A DNA stretch of 64,000 nucleotides, from contig NZ_PVZV01000006.1 in the NCBI RefSeq assembly GCF_002995495.1, forward strand, positions 558,001-622,000. The letters run 5' to 3'. Each line of letters starts with the position of its first letter. The stretch's first letter is position 1. Of the stretch, positions 16,484-24,813 are shown piece after piece. Position numbers and translations under genes: made by a program. Under the pieces are notes generated by a model. The model was not told the DNA's origin. It saw nothing but the letters and a program-made list of their open reading frames with translations, and searched no databases. The DNA is from Actinocorallia populi. Its GTDB lineage: Bacteria > Actinomycetota > Actinomycetes > Streptosporangiales > Streptosporangiaceae.

Positions 16484-17086
16484 TCAGGAGGAGGGCCGGG
16501 CCAGGTCCTGGAGGACGGCGAAGGAGCCGTCGATCACCTGGCCGAAGGGAATGTGCGCCGGGCCGCGCAGCCACCGGGTGAGGGCGTGGTCGAGCACCGT
16601 CAGGCCCAGGGCGGCCAGCAGGTCGCAGCCGGCGTCGGGGACGGCCGCGCCGCGGCGACGGGCGATCGCCTCCGCCAGCGCCTCGGCGTTCTCGGCGTGG
16701 TTGGCGCTCTCCCTGCCGCGCAGGGTGAGGGAGGAGGCGACCGCCTTGCGGTACAGCTTGACCTCGCCGCGCAGCCGGTGGAGGCCGGGGGCGAGGATGA
16801 CGAACGAGGCGCGCATCGCCTCCAGCTCCGTCATGGTCTCGGGCTGGGCGAGGTAGACGCCGGTGAAGGAGCGGACGAAGTCCGACTCGCCGCGCAGCAG
16901 CACCGATTCCTTGGTGGGGAAGTACCGGAAGAACGTCCGGGGGGAGACTCCCGCGGCCTCGGCGATCTCCTCCGTGGTCGTGGCGTCGTAGCCGCGCTCG
17001 GCGAACAGCCGCAGCGCGGCGTCGATGAGCGCCTGCCGGGTGCGGGCGGCCCGCTCGGCGCGTGATGGCCCTGTTTCTTGCGGCAT
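16484..17086 (-). CDS. TetR family regulator
   Basis: 200 residues. TetR helix-turn-helix at about 15-60 (ALIDAALRLFAERGYDATTT then EIAEAAGVSPRTFFRYFPTK, the MftR/SACE-type RTFFRYFPTKE signature), and a C-terminal ligand domain. An 18-bp perfect-arm palindrome lies 33-50 bp upstream of its start (17119-17136), well placed for autorepression; the EamA exporter gene is divergent at 17362. Likely controls itself, the EthD-like gene downstream and possibly the exporter. Confidence 0.9.
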   Translation of the reverse strand: MPQETGPSRAERAARTRQALIDAALRLFAERGYDATTTEEIAEAAGVSPRTFFRYFPTKESVLLRGESDFVRSFTGVYLAQPETMTELEAMRASFVILAPGLHRLRGEVKLYRKAVASSLTLRGRESANHAENAEALAEAIARRRGAAVPDAGCDLLAALGLTVLDHALTRWLRGPAHIPFGQVIDGSFAVLQDLARPSS

Positions 17087-17114
17087 ATGTCCCGCCCGGT
17101 CTTCTCGGTTCGCT

Positions 17115-17140
17115 TAGATGACAGCTTACTGTCATTTAAT
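17115..17140. promoter_or_regulatory. TetR-type operator (autoregulatory)
   Basis: Core ATGACAGCTTACTGTCAT (17119-17136) has perfect 7-bp arms around CTTA; the outer TTA/TAA also pair, giving a 26-bp imperfect palindrome. It is in an AT-richer promoter patch between the TetR gene and the EamA gene. Confidence 0.7.
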
Positions 17141-17361
17141 ATCACGGCCCGAGCGTCCGGCGGGAGAACCGGGCCGCTACGATCGGCGGATGGACATCTC
17201 CTCCGTCGGCGGCGTTCTCCCCCCGCCGGTGCGCCCCTGACCGGGCGCACGCGCTGAAGGCCTGACCTCGCGCCTCCCCCGCCCGTCGCGGGCGGTGGGA
17301 TCGTTCGTCGTGCGCCCGTCTCCGAGTCCCTCAAGGCGTTCGACGACGGAAGTCCATCACT

Positions 17362-18288
17362 GTGCAGAACAAGATCTCTGGGGCGCTGCCCCTTTTCACC
17401 GCGTCGGTGTTGTGGGGCACCACCGGCACGGCGAGCTCGCTGGCCCCCTCCGGGGCTCCGGCACCGGCCATCGGAGCGGCCGGACTGGTGCTCGGCGGGC
17501 TGCTGCTGTTCCTGTCCACGCGCGGGGCGCGTTCCCTGCCCGCCGCGTGCGGCGGGAACGAGCGGTGGCTGCTCGTGCTGGGGGCCGTCGCGGTGGCCGG
17601 GTATCCGCTCACCTTCTACCCGGCCGTGTCCCGCACGGGCGTGGCCGTGGCGACCGTGATCGCGCTGGGGAGCGCTCCGGTCTTCACCGGGCTGCTGGCC
17701 CGGCTCACCGGACGGTCCCGGCCCGGCGGCCTTCAGATGTGCGCCTCCGCCGGGGCGGTGCTCGGCTGCGCGGCCCTGGTGCTGGGGCCCGAGTTCACCC
17801 ACGACGCGGCTCCGGTGGATCTCGCCGGAGTCGCCCTGGCCCTGGTCGCGGGCCTGTCCTACGCCGTCTACGCGCTCATCGGCGGCAGGCTCATCGCCCG
17901 CGGCCACGCCTCGAGCGCGGTGATGGGCACGATGTTCGGCGGTGCGGCGCTGCTCGTCCTGCCCGTGCTGCTGGGCGCGGGAGCGCACTGGCTCCTCACC
18001 TGGCGCGGCGCCGTGGTGGCCCTGCACCTGGCGGTCTTCACCACGTTCCTGGCCTACCTGCTCTTCGGCTTCGGCCTGCGCCGCGTCTCCGCCCAGACCG
18101 CCACCACGCTCACCCTGGTCGAACCGGCCGTCGCCGCCCTCCTGGGCGTCGCGGTCCTGGGCGAGCGGCTTCCCGTCCTGTCCTGGGCGGGGCTGGCGGT
18201 CCTCGCCCTGTCCCTGGTCCTCCTCCTCACCCCTGCCCGTCCCCGCCGCCTCCGGCTCCGTTCGAAAGAGCGGCTGACGGAGGCGTGA
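17362..18288 (+). CDS. EamA (DMT superfamily) exporter
   Basis: 308 residues, about ten membrane helices in two EamA halves: the first begins ALPLFTASVLWGTTGTASSL, the second DLAGVALALVAGLSYAVYAL, ending VAALLGVAVLGERLPVLSWA. DMT exporters move small metabolites or amino acids out of the cell; substrate not predictable. The start is GTG at 17362 and the TGCAG...KISGALPLF context fits the family N-terminus. Its 3' end overlaps the end of the convergent gene at 18227 by 62 bp, which is unusual. The long 275-bp upstream region holds the TetR operator and no gene that I can support. Confidence 0.85.
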   Translation: MQNKISGALPLFTASVLWGTTGTASSLAPSGAPAPAIGAAGLVLGGLLLFLSTRGARSLPAACGGNERWLLVLGAVAVAGYPLTFYPAVSRTGVAVATVIALGSAPVFTGLLARLTGRSRPGGLQMCASAGAVLGCAALVLGPEFTHDAAPVDLAGVALALVAGLSYAVYALIGGRLIARGHASSAVMGTMFGGAALLVLPVLLGAGAHWLLTWRGAVVALHLAVFTTFLAYLLFGFGLRRVSAQTATTLTLVEPAVAALLGVAVLGERLPVLSWAGLAVLALSLVLLLTPARPRRLRLRSKERLTEA

Positions 18289-19360
18289 GGCCTGCGGCCG
18301 GCGGAACCGGTGCTTCGGACGACGGTTCCGCCGGCCTGTTCGCCACCGCCTCCGCCTCGGCCTCGGCCGCGGCGCCGAGCAGCCGGCGGCGGGCCCAGGC
18401 GAGCAGCACCAGCACGCCCAGCAGCAGGGTGGCGTTGGCCGCGTACTTGGCGGGATAGGACACCTCCCCCACCGGTTCGACCACGAAGGAGAGAGCCGCG
18501 TTGGCCACCAGGGCGGAACCGGCCGCGGCCAGCACGTGGACACGTCCCCACCCGGCCCGGCCGGACCACCGCAGCAGCAGGCCGCCGCAGACGACCAGCA
18601 GCAGCGCCTTCAACACGGTGCCCGTCCAGTGCGGGGGCAGGGCGTGGAACGTGGTCAGCAGGATCACGCCGAGGCCGCCGACCTTCCACGGCGACGGCAC
18701 CCGCCCGGGACGCCTCACCCGGCGGCGCGGGACCGCGAAGGCCGCCGCGATCAGCACGAGAGCCAGCACGGCACTGGCCCCGAGCTGCGCGGGGGCGGCC
18801 ATGAACTCCATGGTGTGCTCGTCGAAGAACACCAGAACCGCCAAGGCGTACAACAGGATCATCGTGCTCATGCCGAGCCTGCCCGACCACGGCCTCCCCG
18901 CGTAGCGCGGAGCGCAGGACTCGACCACGGCGATCGGCGCGGCGAAACTCCAGATCACATGGCCCGCGACGAAGCTCAGCGCGTGGTTGACGCTGACGTC
19001 CGGACCGGCGAGAAGGGTGGGCAGCCGCTCCTCGTCCCAGAAGGGCTCGTCGATGAAGTCGGGGTTGAACAGGCTCTGGTCGATCAGCCCGGCCTGTACC
19101 ACGCCGAACGCCGCGCTCAGCAGCAGGATCGCCGGCCAGCCCCGCCCGGTCCGCCGGACCACCTCGCGGATCATCACCGCGACCGTTCCGTAGAGCGGGG
19201 CGAGAACGAGCAGGCCGACCAGCATCTCCACCGGCCGGCTCACGAGCTCGAGGTAGCCGATGAGGTACTCGGCGCAGACGGGAGACAGCACCAGCAGGGC
19301 CAGGACCAGGACGGACCTGTGCCGCAGCGGCGGTCTCGGAGCGGTGCGGTCGGTGTCCAA
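18227..19360 (-). CDS. Unknown polytopic membrane protein
   Basis: A multi-pass protein of about 377 residues with about nine or ten hydrophobic helices (for example SVLVLALLVLSPVCAEYLIG near the N-terminus and TLLLGVLVLLAWARRRL near the C-terminus), then a 55-residue Ala/Pro/Glu-rich cytoplasmic tail. I do not recognise a family with confidence. A longer reading from TTG 19399 is open, but it starts next to an operator palindrome and has no ribosome site; TTG 19360 has AGAGGA upstream and starts LDTDRTAP, so I prefer it. The last 62 bp overlap the EamA gene tail to tail. The 22-bp palindrome at 19402-19423 precedes it. Confidence 0.65.
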   Translation of the reverse strand: MDTDRTAPRPPLRHRSVLVLALLVLSPVCAEYLIGYLELVSRPVEMLVGLLVLAPLYGTVAVMIREVVRRTGRGWPAILLLSAAFGVVQAGLIDQSLFNPDFIDEPFWDEERLPTLLAGPDVSVNHALSFVAGHVIWSFAAPIAVVESCAPRYAGRPWSGRLGMSTMILLYALAVLVFFDEHTMEFMAAPAQLGASAVLALVLIAAAFAVPRRRVRRPGRVPSPWKVGGLGVILLTTFHALPPHWTGTVLKALLLVVCGGLLLRWSGRAGWGRVHVLAAAGSALVANAALSFVVEPVGEVSYPAKYAANATLLLGVLVLLAWARRRLLGAAAEAEAEAVANRPAEPSSEAPVPPAAGLTPPSAALSNGAGGGGDGQG

Positions 19361-19401
19361 CTCCGTTCCTCTCGCGAGGGGGCGATGGAACGGAGTCAAT
19401 C

Positions 19402-19423
19402 ATAAACCGAGCGCTCGGTCTAT
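19402..19423. promoter_or_regulatory. TetR-like operator before the membrane protein gene
   Basis: Perfect 14-bp palindrome ACCGAGCGCTCGGT (19406-19419), extended by three further paired bases on each side with one mismatch. ACCGAnCGnTCGGT-type sites are typical of TetR-family repressors. No TetR gene is adjacent, so the binder is probably encoded elsewhere. Confidence 0.6.
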
Positions 19424-19481
19424 TAATGTACGGCACCGCCCGCCCGCGGGCCTTCACCCGTCCGGGGCGGGGCGCTCCGGT

Positions 19482-20462
19482 TCAGGCGGGCTGCGGGACG
19501 AGGTCGCGCAGGCGGGAGTCGAGTTCGCCGCTGTAGAAGTCCATGAAGCCGTCGGGGTCGGGACCGGCGTTCTGCATCACGAGGTGGTCGAAGCCGGCGT
19601 CGACGAAGGGCTGGGCCACCTCGAGGAAGCGGGACGGGTCGGAGCCGCAGGCGAACTTCTCCAGGATGTCCTCTTCGCGCACCGTGGTGCTGGCGGCGTC
19701 GAAGTTGGCCGGGTTGGGCAGTTCGCTCATCACCTTCCAGCCGGTCAGCGCCCAGCGGGAGGTCTCCCACGCGGCCCGGGCCGCGGTGTGCTCGTCGGGG
19801 GCCCAGGCCATGGGGACCTCGGCGTAGCGCGGGCCCTCGCCTCCGGCCTCGCGGTACTTCTCGACGAGCTTCTTCTTGGGTTCGGTGGAGAAGATGCCGT
19901 CGCCGAGTTCGGCGGCGAGCCTGGCCGCCTGGGCCCCGCCCGCGGCCACCGCGATCGGCGGAGGCTCGTCGGGCAGGTCGAACACCCTGGCGTCCTCGAT
20001 CTGGAGGTGCTCGCCCTGGTAGGAGTGGTAACCACCCTTCCAGAGCAGCCGGATGATCTCCAGGGCCTCGCGCATCATGTCCTGGCGGCCCTGCACCGAA
20101 TGCGGGAACCCCGGCCCGACGACGTGCTCGTTCAGCCGCTCCCCGGAGCCGATCCCCAGCGTGAAGCGCCCGTCGGACAGCAGCGCCAGCGTCGCCGCCG
20201 CCTGCGCGATGATCGCCGGGTGGTAGCGGACGGTCGGGCAGGTCACGCCGGTGGCCAGCCCGATGCGCTCGGTCCTGGCGGCGATGGCGCCCAGCACCGT
20301 CCAGGCGAACGGCGAGTGCCCCTGCTCGTCCAGCCACGGGTGGAAGTGATCGCTGATCTCCACGAAGTCGAAGCCGGCCTCCTCGGCCCGCACCGCCTGC
20401 CGCACCAGCTCCTTGGGGCCGAATCCCTCGGCCATGAGCTTGTACCCGATCTTCATCGCCAC
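19482..20462 (-). CDS. F420-dependent LLM class oxidoreductase (G6PDH-related family)
   Basis: 326 residues of the luciferase-like monooxygenase fold. Family blocks are MKIGYKLMAEGF at the start, GFDFVEISDHFHPWL, RIGLATGVTCPTVRYHPAI and LGIGSGERLNEHVVG, matching the actinobacterial F420-dependent glucose-6-phosphate dehydrogenase-like group. Expected cofactor is F420; substrate is not known, and true Fgd enzymes differ in phosphate-binding residues, so I do not call it G6PDH. Cytoplasmic. The start may be ATG 20462 or the in-frame ATG two codons later (MKIGYK). It is followed on the same strand by nothing for 80 bp, and preceded by the MBL hydrolase gene with 75 bp between. Confidence 0.88.
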   Translation of the reverse strand: MAMKIGYKLMAEGFGPKELVRQAVRAEEAGFDFVEISDHFHPWLDEQGHSPFAWTVLGAIAARTERIGLATGVTCPTVRYHPAIIAQAAATLALLSDGRFTLGIGSGERLNEHVVGPGFPHSVQGRQDMMREALEIIRLLWKGGYHSYQGEHLQIEDARVFDLPDEPPPIAVAAGGAQAARLAAELGDGIFSTEPKKKLVEKYREAGGEGPRYAEVPMAWAPDEHTAARAAWETSRWALTGWKVMSELPNPANFDAASTTVREEDILEKFACGSDPSRFLEVAQPFVDAGFDHLVMQNAGPDPDGFMDFYSGELDSRLRDLVPQPA

Positions 20463-20537
20463 CCCCGTGGTCGTGTTTTGCCCCTTCTTCCCCTTTTGCC
20501 CTATTCGTCGAATCGGACACCCGATCCGGGCATCTCC

Positions 20538-21368
20538 TCAGCGGTGCGCCCTGCCGGTCCGCTGCCGCCGGGCGAGCAGCTGGGTGCCGCCCCGGTCGAC
20601 ACGCAGGAGCCGGTCGTGCAGCCCGCGGCGGCCGAGCTCCCGCTCGAAGTCCGACAGCGGAGAACGGAACACGGTGTAGTCGTCGTAGTGGACGGGAACG
20701 ACGGTGGCGCAGTCGATCGTCTCCAGCCAGAGCGCGCCCTGACGCCCGTTCATGCTGGCGGGGATCAGGCCCAGCAGCCGGGTCCCGCCCAGGTGGACGA
20801 TGCCCGCGTCGATGTCCGGGTGGCGGCGCCGGATCTCGGCGAGCCCGCCGTACAGGAGCGTGTCGCCGCTGATGTACAGGCGCAGCTCCGGCTCGCCGCC
20901 CCGGGGGCCGAACTCCAGCAGGGAACCCATGACGGGCGGCGGCAGGCGGTACAGCGGCCCCGGCGCGTGCCGTCCGGGCATGGCGGTGACGCGCACCTGG
21001 TGGTCCTGCTTGGTGAGGACCTCGGAGTTCCAGGTGCGCAGCCCCTCGGCCTGGCGGAAGCCCCTCTTGCGCAGGGCGCGCGAGGCGGCCGGCGTGGTCA
21101 GGACGGGCAGGCGGCGGTCCAGGCGCCGCTCGGCCACCCCGTCCCAGTGGTCCCCGTGCAGATGCGACAGGATGATCCCGTCCAGCTCGGGAAGGTCCTC
21201 CACCCGTACGGCGGGATCCTTCAGCCGCTTGCTGGTCAGCCCGTACCCCAGATAGGCCCGCTGCCCCTTCCTGATGAAGTTCGGATCGGTGAGCAGCGTG
21301 AACGGCCCGTACCGGATGATCGTCGTGGCGTTCCCCACGAAGGTCAGTGTCGCCGCTTCCACAGCCAT
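20538..21368 (-). CDS. MBL-fold metallo-hydrolase (UlaG/RomA-like)
   Basis: 276 residues. LSHLHGDHWDGVAERRLDR supplies the HxHxDH zinc motif; earlier FVGNATTIIRYGPFTLLTDP and later LRLYISGDTLL (second-shell Asp) and IVPVHYDDYTVF (C-terminal His) fit the UlaG/NAPE-PLD-like lactonase branch. Cytoplasmic; likely a lactonase or phosphodiesterase, substrate unknown. AAGGGGG lies shortly before ATG 21368. A short hairpin (CTCCC-TTTTC-GGGAG) lies between the end of the flavoprotein gene and this start, which may separate the two units. Confidence 0.85.
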   Translation of the reverse strand: MAVEAATLTFVGNATTIIRYGPFTLLTDPNFIRKGQRAYLGYGLTSKRLKDPAVRVEDLPELDGIILSHLHGDHWDGVAERRLDRRLPVLTTPAASRALRKRGFRQAEGLRTWNSEVLTKQDHQVRVTAMPGRHAPGPLYRLPPPVMGSLLEFGPRGGEPELRLYISGDTLLYGGLAEIRRRHPDIDAGIVHLGGTRLLGLIPASMNGRQGALWLETIDCATVVPVHYDDYTVFRSPLSDFERELGRRGLHDRLLRVDRGGTQLLARRQRTGRAHR

Positions 21369-21415
21369 GGGTCCCCCTTAACTCCCTTTTCGGGAGCTAC
21401 CCCCTGGCAGAGCGA

Positions 21416-24082
21416 TCATGCGCTCCCGGCGAGGGCGCGGCGGGCGTAGGCGCGGACATCGGCGTCGGGGTCCTTCAAAGCCCTGGTCAGGGCTTCCGCA
21501 CGCGCCGGCGCGGGGGTGTGCGCGGCCAGGGCGATGACGGCTGCTTTGCGCACGTCCAGGTGGGGATCGTCCAGGGCGCCGATGAGCGCACCGGTCGTGC
21601 CGGGGCCCGCGGCGGTGAGCGCCGTGGCCGCGCCCGCGCGGACTTCCCAGGACGGATCCGACAGGGCGGGGACGGCCAGGGAGGGAGCGCCGTCCAGGGA
21701 GGCGAACGCCTTGAAGGCCGCAGCGCGTACCAGCGGATCGAGATCCGCGGCCAGGATCGTCAGGACGGCGGCGGCTTCGGGGCGGGCCAGGTGGCCGAGG
21801 CCCGCGGCTACGGTGACCCGCACCTCGCGGGAGGTGTCGGAGGCCGCTTGCGAGACGGCCTTGACATCGTCCAGGGAGACCAGCCCGCGGACGGCCTGGA
21901 GCCGGACGCGGTGGTCGTCGTCCCGCAGAGCGGCGGCGAACAGGGCGGTACCACCCAGGCGCAAGGCACGCAGCACGTCCAGAACGGCGGCACGCACGAC
22001 CGGGTCGGAGTACGGCTTCGTCAATGCGTCGGCGAGTTCGGTGCTCGGCGGGATGACCTCGACGAGTTCGCGCAGCGCGGTGGCCGCGGCGTGCCGTACC
22101 GAGGCGTGCGCGTCGCCGAGCGCGTCGACCAGCGCGGCCGCGAACCCTTCCGGGACCACTTCGGTGAGCGTGGCGACGGCAGCGCGCCGCACCTTCGGAT
22201 CGGGATCGGCCAGGTAGGGAACGATGTCGGCGGTACCGGGAGCGGATTCGGCCATGCGCAGCAGTTCCAGGATGCGGGGCGAACGAGCTGCCGCCGACAT
22301 GCCGCCTCCACCGGCGGAAGCCCCGGCCGAAGCCGTGTACTCCATCGGAGGCGCTGTCTCCAGCACCGTCCGCTCGATGCCCTCCGGCACGATGAAACCG
22401 TCCACCTCAACCCGGTAGGGATGCACCGGGACCTTCACGAACTCCATGTGCCCGTCCTCGCGACGCCGCACGTTCAGGTGCGAGAACCAGGAGACGTCAT
22501 CTCGTCCAGGCAGGTCGGCGCGGTCGTGGTACAGCCCCCAGCGGCTCTCGGTGCGTACCAGAGAGGCACGGGCGGCCAGTTCGGCGCAGTCACGGATGAA
22601 GGTGACCTCGACGCAGCGCATCAGCTCGTGCGGGGTCCGCGCGCCCATCGCGGCGATTTCACCTGACATCCGCACGAACGCCTCCAGCGCCAGCTCCAGC
22701 TTCGCGCCGGTCTTGGGCGGGGCCACGTAGTCGTTGACGAATCGGCGCAGCTTGTACTCCACCTGCGGCTGCGGCGGCCCGTCGGGGTTGCGCAGCGGAC
22801 GGTAGACCAGCTCGTGGGCGGCGGTGATCTGCGCTTCGTCCGGCTCGCCGTGCCGGAACGTCGCGGCGGCGTTCTCCCCCGCCAGCTCACCGAACACGAA
22901 GGCGCCGATCATGTAGTTGTGCGGCACGCACGCCAGGTCTCCCGCCGCGTACAGGCCGGGCACGGTGGTGCGGGCGTGCTCGTCGACCCACACCCCGGAC
23001 GCCGAATGCCCGCCGCACAAACCGATCTCGGAGATGTGCATCTCGATGTCGTGGGTGCGGTAGTCGTGGCCGCGTCCGGCGTGGAAGGTGCCGCGGGTGG
23101 GCCGTTCGGTGGTGTGCAGGACGTCCTCGAGCCGGGAGAGCGTCTCGTCCGGCAGGTGGGTGGTCTTGAGGTAGATCGGGCCGCGTGCCGAGTCGATCTC
23201 CCGTTTGACCTCGGCCATCATCTGGCCGGACCAGTAGTCGCAGTCGACGAACCGCTCGCCGCGGTTGTTGACCTGGTAGCCGCCGAACGGATTGGCGACG
23301 TAGGCGCAGGCCGGTCCGTTGTAGTCCTTGATGAGCGGGTTGATCTGGAAGCATTCCAGACCGCTGAGCTCGGCTCCGGCGTGGTAGGCCATCGCGTATC
23401 CGTCGCCGGCGTTGGCGGGGTTCTCGTACGTGCCGTACAGGTAGCCGGAGGCGGGCAGGCCGAGCCGCCCGCACGGCCCCGTCGCCAGGATGACGGCCCC
23501 CGCGCGCACCACGACGAACTCCCCGGTGCGGGTGTTGAATCCCGCCGCGCCGACCGCACGTCCGCCGGACGTCAGGACACGCACCGGCATCACCCGGTTC
23601 TCGATCCGCACCCGCTCGCGAATGTCCTTGCGGCGCAGCACCCGGTAGAGCACCTTCTTGACGTCCTTGCCCTCGGGCATGGGCAGCACGTAGGAGCCCG
23701 ACCGGTGCACGCGCCGCACCGCGTATTCGCCGTGCTCGTCCTTCTCGAACTTGACGCCGTAGCCCTCCAGCCGTTCGACCATGGCGTATCCGCGGGTGGC
23801 CGTCTGCCAGACGGTCCGCTGGTCGACGATGCCGTCGTTGGCGCGGGTGATCTCCGTGACGTAGTCCTCGGGGGTGGCCATGCCGGGGATGACGGCGTTG
23901 TTGACGCCGTCCATGCCCATGGCCAGCGCCCCGGAGTGCCGCACATGCGCCTTCTCCAGCAGCAGGACCTGTGCTCCGTGCTCGGCGGCGGTGATGGCCG
24001 CCATGGTCCCGGCGGTCCCTCCGCCGACGACGAGGACGTCGCAGGCCAGTTCGGTCCGCTCCGACGGTGCGGGGATCTGCAT
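21416..24082 (-). CDS. AprA/fumarate reductase-like flavoprotein fused to C-terminal HEAT repeats
   Basis: 888 residues. Residues 14-585 are an FAD-dependent reductase/dehydrogenase of the succinate dehydrogenase/fumarate reductase/APS reductase alpha superfamily: Rossmann GGGTAGT at about 20-26, AMGMDGVNNAVIPG, GLYAAGDLACVPHNYMIGAF, and a C-terminal helical domain with LELALEAFVRMSGEIAAMGA. A Gly/Ala linker (about 586-600) leads to about eight HEAT repeats with the (D/P)DPxVRxAA pattern (SDPVVRAAVLDV, DDHRVRLQAVRG, ALSDPSWEVRAGAA). The longer open frame begins inside the ATPase gene; I start at ATG 24082, which overlaps the ATPase stop by one base (TGATG). Last gene of the GntR-ferredoxin-ABC operon. 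Substrate unknown; the dedicated ferredoxin may be its electron partner, as AprB is for AprA. Confidence 0.85.
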   Translation of the reverse strand: MQIPAPSERTELACDVLVVGGGTAGTMAAITAAEHGAQVLLLEKAHVRHSGALAMGMDGVNNAVIPGMATPEDYVTEITRANDGIVDQRTVWQTATRGYAMVERLEGYGVKFEKDEHGEYAVRRVHRSGSYVLPMPEGKDVKKVLYRVLRRKDIRERVRIENRVMPVRVLTSGGRAVGAAGFNTRTGEFVVVRAGAVILATGPCGRLGLPASGYLYGTYENPANAGDGYAMAYHAGAELSGLECFQINPLIKDYNGPACAYVANPFGGYQVNNRGERFVDCDYWSGQMMAEVKREIDSARGPIYLKTTHLPDETLSRLEDVLHTTERPTRGTFHAGRGHDYRTHDIEMHISEIGLCGGHSASGVWVDEHARTTVPGLYAAGDLACVPHNYMIGAFVFGELAGENAAATFRHGEPDEAQITAAHELVYRPLRNPDGPPQPQVEYKLRRFVNDYVAPPKTGAKLELALEAFVRMSGEIAAMGARTPHELMRCVEVTFIRDCAELAARASLVRTESRWGLYHDRADLPGRDDVSWFSHLNVRRREDGHMEFVKVPVHPYRVEVDGFIVPEGIERTVLETAPPMEYTASAGASAGGGGMSAAARSPRILELLRMAESAPGTADIVPYLADPDPKVRRAAVATLTEVVPEGFAAALVDALGDAHASVRHAAATALRELVEVIPPSTELADALTKPYSDPVVRAAVLDVLRALRLGGTALFAAALRDDDHRVRLQAVRGLVSLDDVKAVSQAASDTSREVRVTVAAGLGHLARPEAAAVLTILAADLDPLVRAAAFKAFASLDGAPSLAVPALSDPSWEVRAGAATALTAAGPGTTGALIGALDDPHLDVRKAAVIALAAHTPAPARAEALTRALKDPDADVRAYARRALAGSA

Positions 24083-24813
24083 CAGGTGGTCTCCAGGGTC
24101 TGGGCGCCGAGCGCGGCCAGTACGCGGGCGCGCAGCGCGGGGTCGACGGTCGTACGGGGATGCGGCACCTCGACGAGGTCGGCGAGCCCTCCGCCGCCCA
24201 GGACGGCGACGCGGTCGCCGAGCAGGAGCGCCTCGTCCACGTCGTGCGTGACGAACACGACCGTGGTGCTGGCGTTCCACACGTCGGTGAGCAGCCGCTG
24301 CATCTCGTGGCGGGTCTGGGCGTCCAGCGCGCCGAACGGCTCGTCCATGAGGACGGCGCGCGGCTGCCCGGCGAGGGTCCGGGCGAGCTGGACGCGCTGG
24401 CGCTGCCCGCCGGACAGGTCGCGCGGCAGCCGCCTCTCCAGGCCGGCCAGGCCGACGCGGGCCAGCCAGCCGTCGGCGCGGGCGTTGCGTTCGGCTCGCG
24501 GCACCCGCCGGATCGCCAGCGGCAGGGCGACGTTCGCGCGGGCGCTGCGCCAGGGCAGCAGCGCGTCCTCCTGGAACATCAGGGCCCGGTCGGCGGACGT
24601 GCCGCGTACCGGCCGTCCGTCGGCGAGCAGCTCGCCCGAGGCCACGGGCAGCAACCCGGCCAGGGCGCGCAGCAGGGTGGACTTGCCGCAGCCGGACGAA
24701 CCCGCAACGGCGAGGATCTCGCCCGCCGCGACGTCCAGGTCCAGGCCGCCCAGGACGGGACTGCCGGCACGGGTCAGGGAAAGGTTCTTGATCTGGAAGG
24801 AGAGTGCGTTCAT
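24082..24813 (-). CDS. ABC importer ATPase (SsuB/TauB/NrtD type)
   Basis: 243 residues with all ABC motifs: Walker A GSSGCGKST, Q-loop FQEDALLPWRSARANV, signature LSGGQRQRVQLAR, Walker B AVLMDEPFGALD, and H-loop VTHDVDEAL. It energises the importer formed with the permease at 24810 and lipoprotein at 25571. Its ATG overlaps the permease stop by 4 bp, and its stop overlaps the flavoprotein start by 1 bp, so translation is tightly coupled and stoichiometric. Confidence 0.94.
   Translation of the reverse strand: MNALSFQIKNLSLTRAGSPVLGGLDLDVAAGEILAVAGSSGCGKSTLLRALAGLLPVASGELLADGRPVRGTSADRALMFQEDALLPWRSARANVALPLAIRRVPRAERNARADGWLARVGLAGLERRLPRDLSGGQRQRVQLARTLAGQPRAVLMDEPFGALDAQTRHEMQRLLTDVWNASTTVVFVTHDVDEALLLGDRVAVLGGGGLADLVEVPHPRTTVDPALRARVLAALGAQTLETT

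Noticed and set aside
24082-24280. Upstream extension of the flavoprotein reading frame.
   Set aside because: It lies inside the ABC ATPase gene in another frame; the coupled ATG at 24082 is the true start.
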